From positions 1 through 8,149 of the forward strand of contig JAJRST010000216.1 in NCBI GenBank assembly GCA_024278645.1: a stretch of DNA of 8,149 bases, read 5' to 3'. Positions 1 through 5,476 of the stretch are shown here, piece after piece. The DNA comes from a bacterium (lineage in GTDB: Bacteria > Zhuqueibacterota > Zhuqueibacteria > Residuimicrobiales > Krinioviventaceae). A program made the translations under genes and the position numbers. The notes under the pieces were generated by a model, which saw only the letters and a program-made list of their open reading frames with translations, was not told the DNA's origin and did no database searches. Within the stretch, counting starts at the first letter, position 1. Each line of letters starts with the position of its first letter.

Positions 1-336
1 AAGACGTTCGGCGGCGCCGAAGCGGCGACAAAACCAATGGAACTGGTGTTGCTCGGCTTGGGCGGCTGCACTTCCATGGATGCGCTCTCCATTTTGCGCA
101 AAATGCGTGAAAATGTGCTCGATTATGAAATGCAGTTGGAATCGGAGCTGGCGGATGAGCATCCCATGGTATTCACCAAAATCCATATAAAATATGTTTT
201 CCACGGCAAAAATCTCAATCCGGATAATGTGAAAAAGGCCATTGAATTGTCGATGACGCGATATTGCTCGGCGACGGCCATGCTGCAGAAAACCGCGGAA
301 ATCACCTATGATTTTGAGGTGAAGGAAATCGAATAA
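1..336 (+). CDS. OsmC-family protein, 5' end missing
   Basis: This is the C-terminal 111 residues of an OsmC/Ohr-like protein; the open frame runs in from the window edge, so the true start is upstream. Directly visible are GG near the edge, then PMELVLLGLGGCTSMD with the family's conserved cysteine (LGGCT), and later the helix-rich tail KKAIELSMTRYCSATAML, which carries the second conserved cysteine. In the family these two cysteines form a peroxidatic pair that reduces organic hydroperoxides in the cytoplasm. The PMELVLxxLGGCT form is typical of the OsmC/YhfA branch, whose substrate is less clear than for Ohr, so peroxide detoxification is a family inference. An 11-bp terminator follows about 55 bp after the stop, so the gene ends its transcription unit. 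Confidence 0.88.
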   Translation, partial: KTFGGAEAATKPMELVLLGLGGCTSMDALSILRKMRENVLDYEMQLESELADEHPMVFTKIHIKYVFHGKNLNPDNVKKAIELSMTRYCSATAMLQKTAEITYDFEVKEIE

Positions 337-391
337 TATTCGAACCTTATGCCGATTATTTAACTCGTATCCTCTCACATATTCCTACGTG

Positions 392-430
392 GGTCTTTGG
401 CCGGCAGGCCAAAGACCATTTTCTCTTTAG
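392..430 (+). terminator. Rho-independent terminator after the OsmC gene
   Basis: A perfect 11-bp stem, GGTCTTTGGCC (392-402) with GGCCAAAGACC (407-417), closes on the tetraloop GGCA and is followed by a T-rich run, ATTTTCTCTTT. It separates the OsmC gene from the sigma-factor gene. Confidence 0.85.
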
Positions 431-526
431 AAATCCACTTGTTTTTGTTAAAAGATTTCAATATTTTCCGACCTATTGATTCTGATTGTCAATGTCGATT
501 GTGAAATGCTATATGGATATATTGGA

Positions 527-1132
527 ATGAACAACGAAAAACACGAATCCGCGGACGCCGAACTCGTGCAGCGGGCAAGAGCCGGCGACAGAAAAGCGCT
601 TGCCGCCATTGTCGCCGAAAATGAGCAGTTGGTTTACAACACGGCTTTGCGGCTTGTTGGCAACAGCGAGGAAGCGGAATGCGTCATGCAGGAGACCTTT
701 CTCAAAGTCTTTCAGGCGCTGCCGCAGTTCAAGGGCGAATCGTCATTGTCGACATGGATATATCGCATCGCCACCAATTTTGCCCTCATGCGTTTGCGCG
801 ACCGTAAAAAGGATTTCAGCGATTTTGAGCACATCGACTATAAAGTGAGCAAGAGCGCCCTGGATAATTTCAACCGCTCCATCGGCGCCAACCCCCATCG
901 CGCCATTGAAAATAGCGAGCTTCGTGAAAAAATGGAACAGGCGATCAACGATCTGCCGCCCAAGTTTCGCAGCGTTTTTGTTCTCAAGGATATTGACGGA
1001 CTTTCGCTGAAAGAAATTGCCGAGATGAACGACATGAGCCTGCCCGCCGTCAAATCCAACCTTCATCGGGCGCGATTGTTTCTCAGAAATCGTTTGGCGG
1101 AATATGCTGAAAAAGAGATTTCCGCGGCTTGA
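527..1132 (+). CDS. ECF-type RNA polymerase sigma factor (sigma-70 family, RpoE-like)
   Basis: A 201-residue protein with the two-domain ECF layout. Region 2 lies at about residues 31-95 (AECVMQETFLKVFQALPQF, then GESSLSTWIYRIATNFAL) and binds core polymerase and the -10 element. Region 4 lies at about 131-193 (DLPPKFRSVFVLKDIDGLSL, then the helix-turn-helix KEIAEMNDMSLPAVKSNLHR) and reads the -35 element. The linker, about 96-130, is rather long and unconserved. I chose ATG 527 because ECF proteins normally start about this close to region 2. The same frame is open from a TTG at 476 with an in-frame ATG at 506, which would add up to 17 hydrophobic residues; no ribosome site clearly decides. 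No recognisable anti-sigma gene (zinc-finger or RsgI/FecR type) lies next to it; the following gene encodes a membrane-anchored protein of unknown family. Confidence 0.93.
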   Translation: MNNEKHESADAELVQRARAGDRKALAAIVAENEQLVYNTALRLVGNSEEAECVMQETFLKVFQALPQFKGESSLSTWIYRIATNFALMRLRDRKKDFSDFEHIDYKVSKSALDNFNRSIGANPHRAIENSELREKMEQAINDLPPKFRSVFVLKDIDGLSLKEIAEMNDMSLPAVKSNLHRARLFLRNRLAEYAEKEISAA

Positions 1133-1150
1133 GTTTATAAATTACAAATC

Positions 1151-1188
1151 CGAAGCGTCACGTTGCTTCGAGGCGCAAAGCGAAGCAA
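1151..1188 (+). other. Two mutually exclusive hairpins between the sigma gene and the next gene
   Basis: CGAAGC (1151-1156) can pair with GCTTCG (1165-1170). The same segment, extended to TTGCTTCG (1163-1170), can instead pair with CGAAGCAA (1181-1188), giving an 8-bp stem. The middle arm is shared, so only one fold can exist at a time. No T-tract follows, so neither is a plain terminator. A processing or attenuation role is possible but unproven. Confidence 0.35.
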
Positions 1189-1245
1189 GCTGTCGTGTAA
1201 AAGATATTCCTTTGAATAAAACTGCCACACAAGTTTGAGGTGAAA

Positions 1246-1839
1246 ATGAAATCGAATGCATTATTGTCGCTTGTCGCGCTCCTGGCCGTAATTGCCTTGA
1301 TCGTCGGCGTCCTGGCTCTGAATACAGCCAACACGGCAAAGACGTTAGCATTGTCGGAAATAGTCGTCGGGGAAGTGAACTCATTGAGCACGCCGGTTTT
1401 GAATGAAGAAGACGGGGCCTTGAGTTACCTGACGGTGTACGACATCAGCATAGCCAACATGTCGGGGCCGGCGGTGACCTTGGAAAAAATATCAAGAGCT
1501 GAAAGCGGCGGCTTTTTGACGCTGCTCAAGGGCGAGGATGTCGTCGCCGCGGACGTAAAAGCCAGGGCCTTTGTCACGGAACAAAGCAGCAGCGCTATCA
1601 AGGCGAACCCCAAGCTGCTCAAGGACATCCCGCAATCGGACATGGGCGATGCCGTTGAAATCGGGCTGGTCATCGAACCCGGGCAAACAAAGGTGCTGCA
1701 TCTGGGCGTGTCCATGCAGCCATTTTCGGACGATGGCGTCGTGGCCAATATGGCTCTCGTTTCCTGGCGTTTTGAATTTGACAACGGTAAAAGCTATATC
1801 TTTCGTCGAGGATTTCCCATTTACCCTTTGCGCAAATAA
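1246..1839 (+). CDS. Membrane-anchored extracytoplasmic protein of unknown family
   Basis: I do not recognise this 197-residue protein. The N-terminus has a short positive start (MKSN) and one strong hydrophobic helix at about residues 5-26 (LLSLVALLAVIALIVGVLAL), with no lipobox cysteine and no clear cleavage site, so a signal anchor is likely. The rest, about 170 residues, looks beta-rich and soluble: alternating hydrophobic segments such as YLTVYDISIANMSG, VEIGLVIEPGQTKVLHLGV and NMALVSWRFEF, suggesting an immunoglobulin- or CARDB-like sandwich outside the cytoplasmic membrane. There are no cysteines. ATG 1246 is preferred because GAGG (1237-1240) lies five bases before it; a GTG at 1240 would overlap that site. 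The gene starts about 110 bp after the sigma gene and is closed by a terminator. Its place suggests co-transcription with the sigma gene, but it lacks the cytoplasmic N-terminal domain expected of an anti-sigma factor. Confidence 0.75.
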   Translation: MKSNALLSLVALLAVIALIVGVLALNTANTAKTLALSEIVVGEVNSLSTPVLNEEDGALSYLTVYDISIANMSGPAVTLEKISRAESGGFLTLLKGEDVVAADVKARAFVTEQSSSAIKANPKLLKDIPQSDMGDAVEIGLVIEPGQTKVLHLGVSMQPFSDDGVVANMALVSWRFEFDNGKSYIFRRGFPIYPLRK

Positions 1840-1840
1840 C

Positions 1841-1870
1841 AAAGCCCGACGAAAAATCGTCGGGCTTTTT
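1841..1870 (+). terminator. Rho-independent terminator between convergent genes
   Basis: A perfect 12-bp stem, AAAGCCCGACGA (1841-1852) with TCGTCGGGCTTT (1857-1868), loops on AAAA and ends in TTTTT. It begins one base after the upstream stop codon region. Read from the minus strand the stem ends in only three T, so it may also slow hsp20 transcripts, more weakly. Confidence 0.9.
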
Positions 1871-1912
1871 CAATATTCACCGGATGTCTCGGTTCTAAAG
1901 TCTACGTGAACA

Positions 1913-2359
1913 TTATTTGATTTCGATCTGTTTCGCCTTGGCTTCTTCGGATTTGCGCAAGGTGATTTTCAGAACGCCGTCTTTATACTCGGCCTGAATG
2001 TTTTTCTCATCGACCTTTTCCGGCAGACGGAACGACCGGGTGAAGGCGCCGTACTGGCGTTCATAGTAGTAGCGGTTTTCCTCCTCTTCCTTCGTTTCCT
2101 CGCGTCGCTCGCCTTGCAGCGTCAGCACGTTGTCCTGCAGCGAAATTTTGATATCTTTTTTATCCAGACCCGGCAGGTCCGCCAACAGCTCGTAAGCGTC
2201 CTTGGTCTCTTTCACATCGACGCGAGGCGTCCATACGGTCGAATCCTCATCCCAGCCGGTAAAATTGGCCAACGACGTATTCCAAAAATCCGTGAAGAAC
2301 CGATCCATCATTCTCGGCACATCCAGCTCCACTCTCGGTTGACGTTTGACTAACCACAT
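1913..2359 (-). CDS. Small heat shock protein, Hsp20/alpha-crystallin family
   Basis: A 148-residue holdase chaperone that binds unfolding proteins in the cytoplasm until ATP-dependent chaperones refold them. The alpha-crystallin domain spans about residues 43-135, starting WTPRVDVKETKDAYELLADL, with the usual DLPGLDKKDI and LTLQGERRE strands, a charged loop (EETKEEEENRYYYERQYGAF) and the family signature AEYKDGVLKITL at 123-134. The C-terminal tail ends in an IEI motif (145-147), which links dimers into oligomers. Length is typical. The start is ATG 2359, not the upstream in-frame GTG at 2368, because a perfect AGGAGG lies eight bases before the ATG and overlaps that GTG. The gene stands alone, convergent with the unknown membrane-protein gene. 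Upstream lies a sigma-54-like promoter; I saw no CIRCE element. Confidence 0.97.
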   Translation of the reverse strand: MWLVKRQPRVELDVPRMMDRFFTDFWNTSLANFTGWDEDSTVWTPRVDVKETKDAYELLADLPGLDKKDIKISLQDNVLTLQGERREETKEEEENRYYYERQYGAFTRSFRLPEKVDEKNIQAEYKDGVLKITLRKSEEAKAKQIEIK

Positions 2360-2367
2360 AACAAACA

Positions 2368-2373
2368 CCTCCT
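2368..2373 (-). promoter_or_regulatory. Shine-Dalgarno AGGAGG deciding the hsp20 start
   Basis: AGGAGG on the minus strand, eight bases before ATG 2359. It overlaps the alternative GTG, which therefore cannot be the start. Confidence 0.9.
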
Positions 2374-2425
2374 TTTTTGTATTTTTAATTTATCGATTTT
2401 TCTTTTCGATTTCGCTTTGGGGGGA

Positions 2426-2442
2426 TACAAAGGGTGTGCCAA
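2426..2442 (-). promoter_or_regulatory. Candidate sigma-54 (-24/-12) promoter of hsp20
   Basis: The minus strand reads TTGGCACACCCTTTGTA. Against the known sigma-54 consensus TTGGCAC-R-N4-TTGCW it fits throughout, including the spacing, except that the C of the -12 GC is T. The predicted start point is near 2414, giving a leader of about 55 bases. Sigma-54 promoters need an enhancer-bound activator; an inverted repeat at 2532-2569 lies at a suitable distance. A sigma-54 promoter has been described for E. coli ibpB, also a small heat shock gene. Function here is inferred from sequence only. Confidence 0.6.
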
Positions 2443-2531
2443 AAATAATAAAGAAATTACAGCATTGCTTAGATATTGTAAAAATAATGGGTTATGTTAG
2501 AGCTGTATGAAATATGTCCCTTCTCTAAAGT

Positions 2532-2569
2532 ATGACAAACGGTGTGACGATGGGCAGGCTGTTTTGTCA
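2532..2569 (-). promoter_or_regulatory. Inverted repeat at enhancer distance upstream of the hsp20 promoter
   Basis: ATGACAAAC (2532-2540) and GTTTTGTCA (2561-2569) form an inverted repeat with one extra base, about 90-130 bp upstream of the -24 box. Further TGAC-containing words lie nearby (2545-2548, 2585-2589, 2634-2638). This spacing is usual for activator sites of sigma-54 promoters, but no specific activator can be named. Confidence 0.35.
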
Positions 2570-2597
2570 ATGTGGCGGATGATGTGACAGGGGTGAG

Positions 2598-2627
2598 GCT
2601 GTCGCCCACTGTGGAGCGGGCGACAGC
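2598..2627. repeat. Perfect 10-bp inverted repeat (hairpin)
   Basis: GCTGTCGCCC (2598-2607) and GGGCGACAGC (2618-2627) enclose a 10-base loop. No T-tract follows at once on either strand; the nearest, CTTTTATC, is some 15 bases away on the plus strand. It could be a weak terminator or a protein-binding palindrome. Confidence 0.5.
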
Positions 2628-2669
2628 GTTCGATGACAGTAATGCTTTTATCAGAAATTCGTAAATAAT

Positions 2670-2827
2670 TTAGACTTTGTCCAAGGTGTCATAGGCATCT
2701 GACTCTCGACGCTTTTTATCCCCAAGCTGTTCCGCCGGTAAAACTTTTTCGGCGGGCAGTCACAATGCAACAGCAGCGCGGCAAGGAGCAGCGCCAGGCA
2801 TATAAAATTGCAGTGGCTTCTTGTCAT
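2670..2827 (-). pseudogene. Possible small lipoprotein gene, frameshifted
   Basis: From ATG 2827, with GGGGGA eight bases before it, the minus strand encodes MTRSHCNFICLALLLAALLL followed by HCDC: a short positive start, a hydrophobic helix and cysteines as in a lipoprotein signal, although LLHC is a poor lipobox. In that frame the tail becomes PPKKFYRRNS and looks unnatural. In another frame, straight after a TGA at 2760-2762, the text reads LPAEKVLPAEQLGDKKRRES and ends DAYDTLDKV with a stop at 2670, which looks like a normal hydrophilic tail. A one-base shift near 2755-2765 would join the two. I know of no family. The alternative is that neither part is coding. Confidence 0.25.
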
Positions 2828-2963
2828 CGACGGATCCCCCGAGGGCTGTGTCTGAAAGAAAGTGATGGGCAGGGTGCAACCGGTTTTCAAATAATCTTGC
2901 AGATGACGCTTACGGGTGGCCTTGGTATCCTGGTCAGGAGAAAAATGACATTGTTAAAGAGTA

Positions 2964-3341
2964 ATGGATTTTGTATATTTTTGCATGGTGAGTCATGATA
3001 AAATAAAGAATGTTGCACGGAATATGGCCATAGCCGTCAATGCTGAACGAGTCATTTTATTCGGCTCTTATGCCCGTGGCGACGCCACGGAGAAAGGCGA
3101 CGTGGATTTTTTGATTGTTGCACAAAGCGATTTGCCTCGCTTTAAAAGAAGTCGACAATTGTATAAACTTTTTAGACCTCATCCCTTTGCGATGGATATT
3201 GTCGTTTACACGCCGGAGGAATTTGAAAAAGGGAGAAAAGTTAAAGTATCGTTTGTTTCAACCGTATTAAAAGAAGGCAAGACGCTTTATGTAAGAAGAA
3301 ATCCTGGTCGGCAAACAGTGGGTGAACAAGGCAAAAAATGA
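2964..3341 (+). CDS. MNT-type nucleotidyltransferase, antitoxin-like partner of HEPN
   Basis: A 125-residue minimal nucleotidyltransferase of the pol-beta fold. The catalytic core is complete: G34-S35 in ILFGSYARGDA, then D46-V-D48 in EKGDVDFLIV, and a third acidic residue D78 in FAMDIVVYTPEEF, so metal binding and transfer of a nucleotide look possible. In characterised HEPN/MNT pairs the MNT enzyme AMPylates the HEPN toxin and neutralises it; that this happens here is inference. ATG 2964 follows AAAGAG closely, but ATG 2985 and GTG 2988 are also possible and would remove an unusual aromatic start (MDFVYFC). The family normally ends near GKTLYV (about residue 110). Here the frame runs on for some 15 residues (RRNPGRQTVGEQGKK) into the HEPN gene, which is odd and linked to the HEPN start problem. 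Confidence 0.88.
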   Translation: MDFVYFCMVSHDKIKNVARNMAIAVNAERVILFGSYARGDATEKGDVDFLIVAQSDLPRFKRSRQLYKLFRPHPFAMDIVVYTPEEFEKGRKVKVSFVSTVLKEGKTLYVRRNPGRQTVGEQGKK

Positions 3342-3693
3342 TTTGCTCAACGCTGACAATAACCTGAAAGCAGAAAAAATCCCTCTCGACACAGTTTGCT
3401 TCCACTGTCAACAAGCGGCGGAAAAATTTCTCAAAGCTTACCTGGTTGCTAATGGTTGTTCATATCCAATTTCACATGACCTTGTTCTCATTCTTGAAAA
3501 AATTCTCCGTATAGATCCTACTGCTGAAGTCCTGCGAGACGACTTGGCGCTTCTCACGCCCTATGCCGTTGAAATCCGATACCCGGATGACTGGTTCATG
3601 CCGACGGAAGAAGATGCAAGGGAGGCGAGAGAGGCCGTGGCGCGTGTTGCGTCATGGCTCAAAAAAGTCCTGCCTGATGTCTTTGTCGAGTGA
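3322..3693 (+). CDS. HEPN-domain protein partnered with MNT
   Basis: A 123-residue (or slightly longer) all-helical HEPN protein of the PF05168 type. The recognisable core is FHCQQAAEKFLKAYLVANG (27-45) followed by the conserved ISHDL (50-54), and a C-terminal helix after YPDDWFMPTEEDAREAREAV. I see no RX4-6H ribonuclease motif near the C-terminus, so toxic RNase activity is uncertain. The start is in doubt. GTG 3322 has no clear ribosome site and cuts into the first helix, since the upstream in-frame residues EEILVGKQW look like genuine family sequence. The only in-frame ATG (3289-3291) is followed directly by TAA (3292-3294). Translation may start at CTG 3304 or GTG 3322, coupled to the overlapping MNT gene, or the gene may be disabled at its second codon. 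Confidence 0.85.
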   Translation: MNKAKNDLLNADNNLKAEKIPLDTVCFHCQQAAEKFLKAYLVANGCSYPISHDLVLILEKILRIDPTAEVLRDDLALLTPYAVEIRYPDDWFMPTEEDAREAREAVARVASWLKKVLPDVFVE

Positions 3694-3714
3694 AAGTCGT
3701 TGGCATGCAAATAG

Positions 3715-3741
3715 TGGAAGGCCGCCGCCCGCGGCCATCCA
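3715..3741. terminator. Hairpin between convergent HEPN and terpene-synthase-like genes
   Basis: TGGA-A-GGCCGC (3715-3725) pairs with GCGGCC-A-TCCA (3731-3741): ten base pairs with one A-A mismatch and a five-base loop. On the plus strand TTATTTATA follows, a weak T-rich tail. It abuts the stop codon of the minus-strand gene and probably ends transcription mainly from the left. Confidence 0.5.
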
Positions 3742-4770
3742 TTATTTATATCCCGTGCTAATCAAATGATACAACAGCACCCGGTCAAATCCCTTCACAT
3801 ATCTCACCATATCCACGCTTTTCACGTTTTTGGCCAGCTCCAGCGCTCTTTCGCGCAGCTCTTCCCATTCCACCAGCAGCTTGTTTTCGATGAGCGATTC
3901 CTTGATCACCATGAGCAGGGTGGAGGTGTCCGAGTTTTTCAGCAATCCTTCCAGCTTGTCCACGGTCAGGTGGCCGTCGGTGACGATTTTGGCGAACACG
4001 CCGGATGACAAGTCGGACTCGTTGACCTCGCGCTCCCAGGTGGAAATCCAGTTGCCGATGCGCGCCATTTCCTGCGTCAATAAAACGATCTCGCGTATGG
4101 CGCCGATTTCCCGCTCGTCGAACGGTTCGGAGAGGAGGATGTCCGTGTCCATGTACAGAAAAACCATCATGTTAAAGGCGGAAAAGCGCATCGCCTCGGA
4201 GTAGTTGAGGATGGAGGGCGTCTGGTTCAGCACAAAGGCATAATGACAGGCGTTCCACACCTGTTTGACGTCAAACTCGTAAATGTTGGCGTACATTTTC
4301 CAGTATGGCATGGGCTTGAAAATATTTTCGGCATAGTCTAATATGGATTGCAGCAACGCCGCCTTGGGGTAATTCCTGGCATCGAGCTGACGGCCATAGT
4401 TTGCGTCATGAGAAGGCGTCTGCAACAGGGTTTCCAGGAGCTTCTCATCCTTGCTGTTGTCCGCGGTGTCGTCGACAATGGTGACAGCCAGGGTGAGCAA
4501 TAATTTTATCTCGCCGCAAAGGTGAACCCGCTGCGGCGGCACGGAGGAGAGCATAAAACCGTCATCGCCGTTTTTCAACAGCGTCCACAGCCATTTCCAC
4601 AGAAAACGGTCGCGCGGTTCGAAATGCTTTTCATATTCGAGCATAAAGCTGTGAAAGGATTCGGGCAACGGAGCTGATGAGACCTGTTCCAGGATGGAGC
4701 GTCGTTTTGTTTTGGCGTCACGTAAAATGCTTGACACGAGGGTCGGCTCTTTCAATGCTGTAGATAACAT
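3742..4770 (-). CDS. Class I terpene synthase-like protein
   Basis: A 342-residue, all-helical cytoplasmic protein. Visible motifs match class I terpene cyclases in kind, order and position: DDTAD at 100-104 after the hydrophobic stretch LLLTLAVTIV (metal-binding DDxxD); an NSE-like triad N240, T244, E248 in NWISTWERE, fitting (N/D)xxx(S/T)xxxE; R195, 45 residues before the triad, where bacterial enzymes keep the diphosphate-sensing arginine; and R323-Y324 near the C-terminus (MVRYVKGF). Length is typical of bacterial mono- or sesquiterpene synthases. Such enzymes ionise a prenyl diphosphate with three magnesium ions and cyclise it. The deviations are W at triad position 2 and FSAF after R195 instead of the usual linker/effector residues, so it is a divergent member. 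ATG 4770 is preferred over TTG 4890 because AGAGG lies five bases before it. No prenyltransferase or P450 gene is adjacent. Substrate and product cannot be given. A non-enzymatic isoprenoid-synthase-fold protein is the main alternative. Confidence 0.75.
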   Translation of the reverse strand: MLSTALKEPTLVSSILRDAKTKRRSILEQVSSAPLPESFHSFMLEYEKHFEPRDRFLWKWLWTLLKNGDDGFMLSSVPPQRVHLCGEIKLLLTLAVTIVDDTADNSKDEKLLETLLQTPSHDANYGRQLDARNYPKAALLQSILDYAENIFKPMPYWKMYANIYEFDVKQVWNACHYAFVLNQTPSILNYSEAMRFSAFNMMVFLYMDTDILLSEPFDEREIGAIREIVLLTQEMARIGNWISTWEREVNESDLSSGVFAKIVTDGHLTVDKLEGLLKNSDTSTLLMVIKESLIENKLLVEWEELRERALELAKNVKSVDMVRYVKGFDRVLLYHLISTGYK

Positions 4771-4775
4771 GGCTG

Positions 4776-4780
4776 CCTCT
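4776..4780 (-). promoter_or_regulatory. Ribosome binding site deciding the terpene-synthase-like start
   Basis: AGAGG on the minus strand, five bases before ATG 4770. It favours a 342-residue product over the 382-residue version from TTG 4890, whose extra 40 residues are polar and low in conservation signal. Confidence 0.7.
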
Positions 4781-5116
4781 TGTTTTTTAGATGCATTATC
4801 GTAGCTGCGTCTTTTTACCTGTTGCTGTCGAAGTGTAATCAGTTTTTCATGGTTGTAATCTGCAACATGTGCAGAAAAATGCGATTCCAATCAACCATCG
4901 GACTGGCCCCGCTGCTAGCCGTTTTTACCCTCGGGTATTGGCGGCAATCCGTTTACATTATTGTTATATGGTTTTAATGATACCAGGATTTTATCCAGGT
5001 AAAATGTTGTGCAGTGAATGTCTTAGACTACAGGCGGCTGTTTTGGTGCAATACAGCATCGCCTGCATATTTAAGCCATTGTGTAATGGCGGCATGCAGT
5101 GTTGCGATTGATTTAC

Positions 5117-5143
5117 GACAACTGATGTTAGATATCAATTGTC
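5117..5143. repeat. Operator-like inverted repeat
   Basis: GACAACTGAT (5117-5126) and ATCAATTGTC (5134-5143) pair at nine of ten positions around a 7-base spacer. The size and symmetry fit a dimeric regulator's site. It lies about 350 bp upstream of the terpene-synthase-like start. No regulator gene is in the window. Confidence 0.4.
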
Positions 5144-5226
5144 ATTAAAAAAAGCCTCCGTTGAGCAACGCCAATTGCTCAGCCCCATATCTACTCAAAA
5201 CAATATATATAAAAATAGTAAAAAAT

Positions 5227-5266
5227 AACAGTTTTTTTTGCAAGTCGTAAAAAAAACGCAACTGTT
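5227..5266. repeat. Inverted repeat with paired T- and A-tracts
   Basis: AACAGT followed by eight T (from 5227) faces eight A, then CGCA and ACTGTT (to 5266). The arms can fold into an AT-rich hairpin with a short bulge. It may be a bent or easily melted site; the function is unknown. Confidence 0.35.
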
Positions 5267-5379
5267 CAGGCGCCCACTTTGGCAGAATACCGGTTAAAAC
5301 GAAAAGTCATTGCGCGCGCTCCCGCCGTGGCTGTTGGCGTCTTTTTCATCAATTATCATGTTTTAGGCTGAATAGTTAC

Positions 5380-5414
5380 AAAAAACCGGATGTCCGCCCT
5401 GCGGCGGACTCCGG
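5380..5414 (-). terminator. Rho-independent terminator of the transhydrogenase operon
   Basis: On the minus strand CCGGA-G-TCCGCC (5414-5403) pairs with GGCGGA-CA-TCCGG (5398-5386), giving 11 base pairs with a small internal loop and a GCAG loop, followed at once by six T (5385-5380). It lies about 60 bases after the pntB stop. Confidence 0.8.
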
Positions 5415-5427
5415 CGATTATATTCTG

Positions 5428-5473
5428 GCGCCCGGGCTCCAGGCTTGGAGGCCGGAACCAGCTTGGGAACGAG
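5428..5473 (-). repeat. Candidate dispersed-repeat-like palindromic sequence after pntB
   Basis: Minus strand, directly after the pntB stop: CTCGTTCCCAAGCTGGTTCC, then CTCCA/TGGAG arms (5437-5441 and 5446-5450). The CTCGTTCCCAAGCT... wording resembles short intergenic repeats I have seen in many environmental bacterial genomes. Only one copy is in this window, so repetition is not shown. Confidence 0.3.
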
Positions 5474-5476
5474 AAA

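Larger units (their letters stand above)
2374..2963. other. Long mostly non-coding region between hsp20 and the MNT gene
   Basis: About 590 bases without a secure gene. It holds, in order, the sigma-54-like promoter, an AT-rich stretch (2441-2520), the inverted repeat at 2532-2569, the 10-bp hairpin at 2598-2627 and the possible frameshifted lipoprotein gene. I found no tRNA-like or CRISPR-like structure, and no clear promoter for the MNT gene. Confidence 0.6.
4771..5379. other. Long non-coding region upstream of the terpene-synthase-like gene
   Basis: About 600 bases between two minus-strand units. Open frames here look random. It holds an operator-like palindrome (5117-5143), a 7-bp hairpin TGAGCAA/TTGCTCA (5162-5181), an AT-rich run (5190-5230) and an A/T-tract inverted repeat (5227-5266). 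I found no convincing -10/-35 or -24/-12 promoter, though the terpene-synthase-like gene must be transcribed from this side. Confidence 0.6.

Noticed and set aside
476..526. TTG-start extension of the sigma factor
   Set aside because: It adds 17 hydrophobic residues not expected before region 2 of an ECF factor; ATG 527 fits the family length.
1133..1245. Terminator after the sigma gene
   Set aside because: Hairpins exist but no T-tract follows either of them, so termination is not supported.
2765..2998. Plus-strand open frame of 77 residues
   Set aside because: Composition is not protein-like, it overlaps the MNT start, and there is no ribosome site or family resemblance.
3322..3693. Active HEPN ribonuclease toxin
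   Set aside because: I cannot find the RX4-6H motif of ribonuclease HEPN proteins, so I call the fold and pairing but not toxicity.
4771..4890. TTG-start extension of the terpene-synthase-like protein
   Set aside because: The ATG at 4770 has a good AGAGG site and gives the usual enzyme length and motif positions.
4780..5111. Plus-strand open frames of 65 and 80 residues upstream of the terpene-synthase-like gene
   Set aside because: No ribosome site, no natural domain composition, and they overlap the leader of the opposite gene.
5146..5181. Minus-strand terminator from TGAGCAA/TTGCTCA and the T7 run
   Set aside because: The T-run lies eight bases beyond the stem and no gene ends just upstream on that strand.
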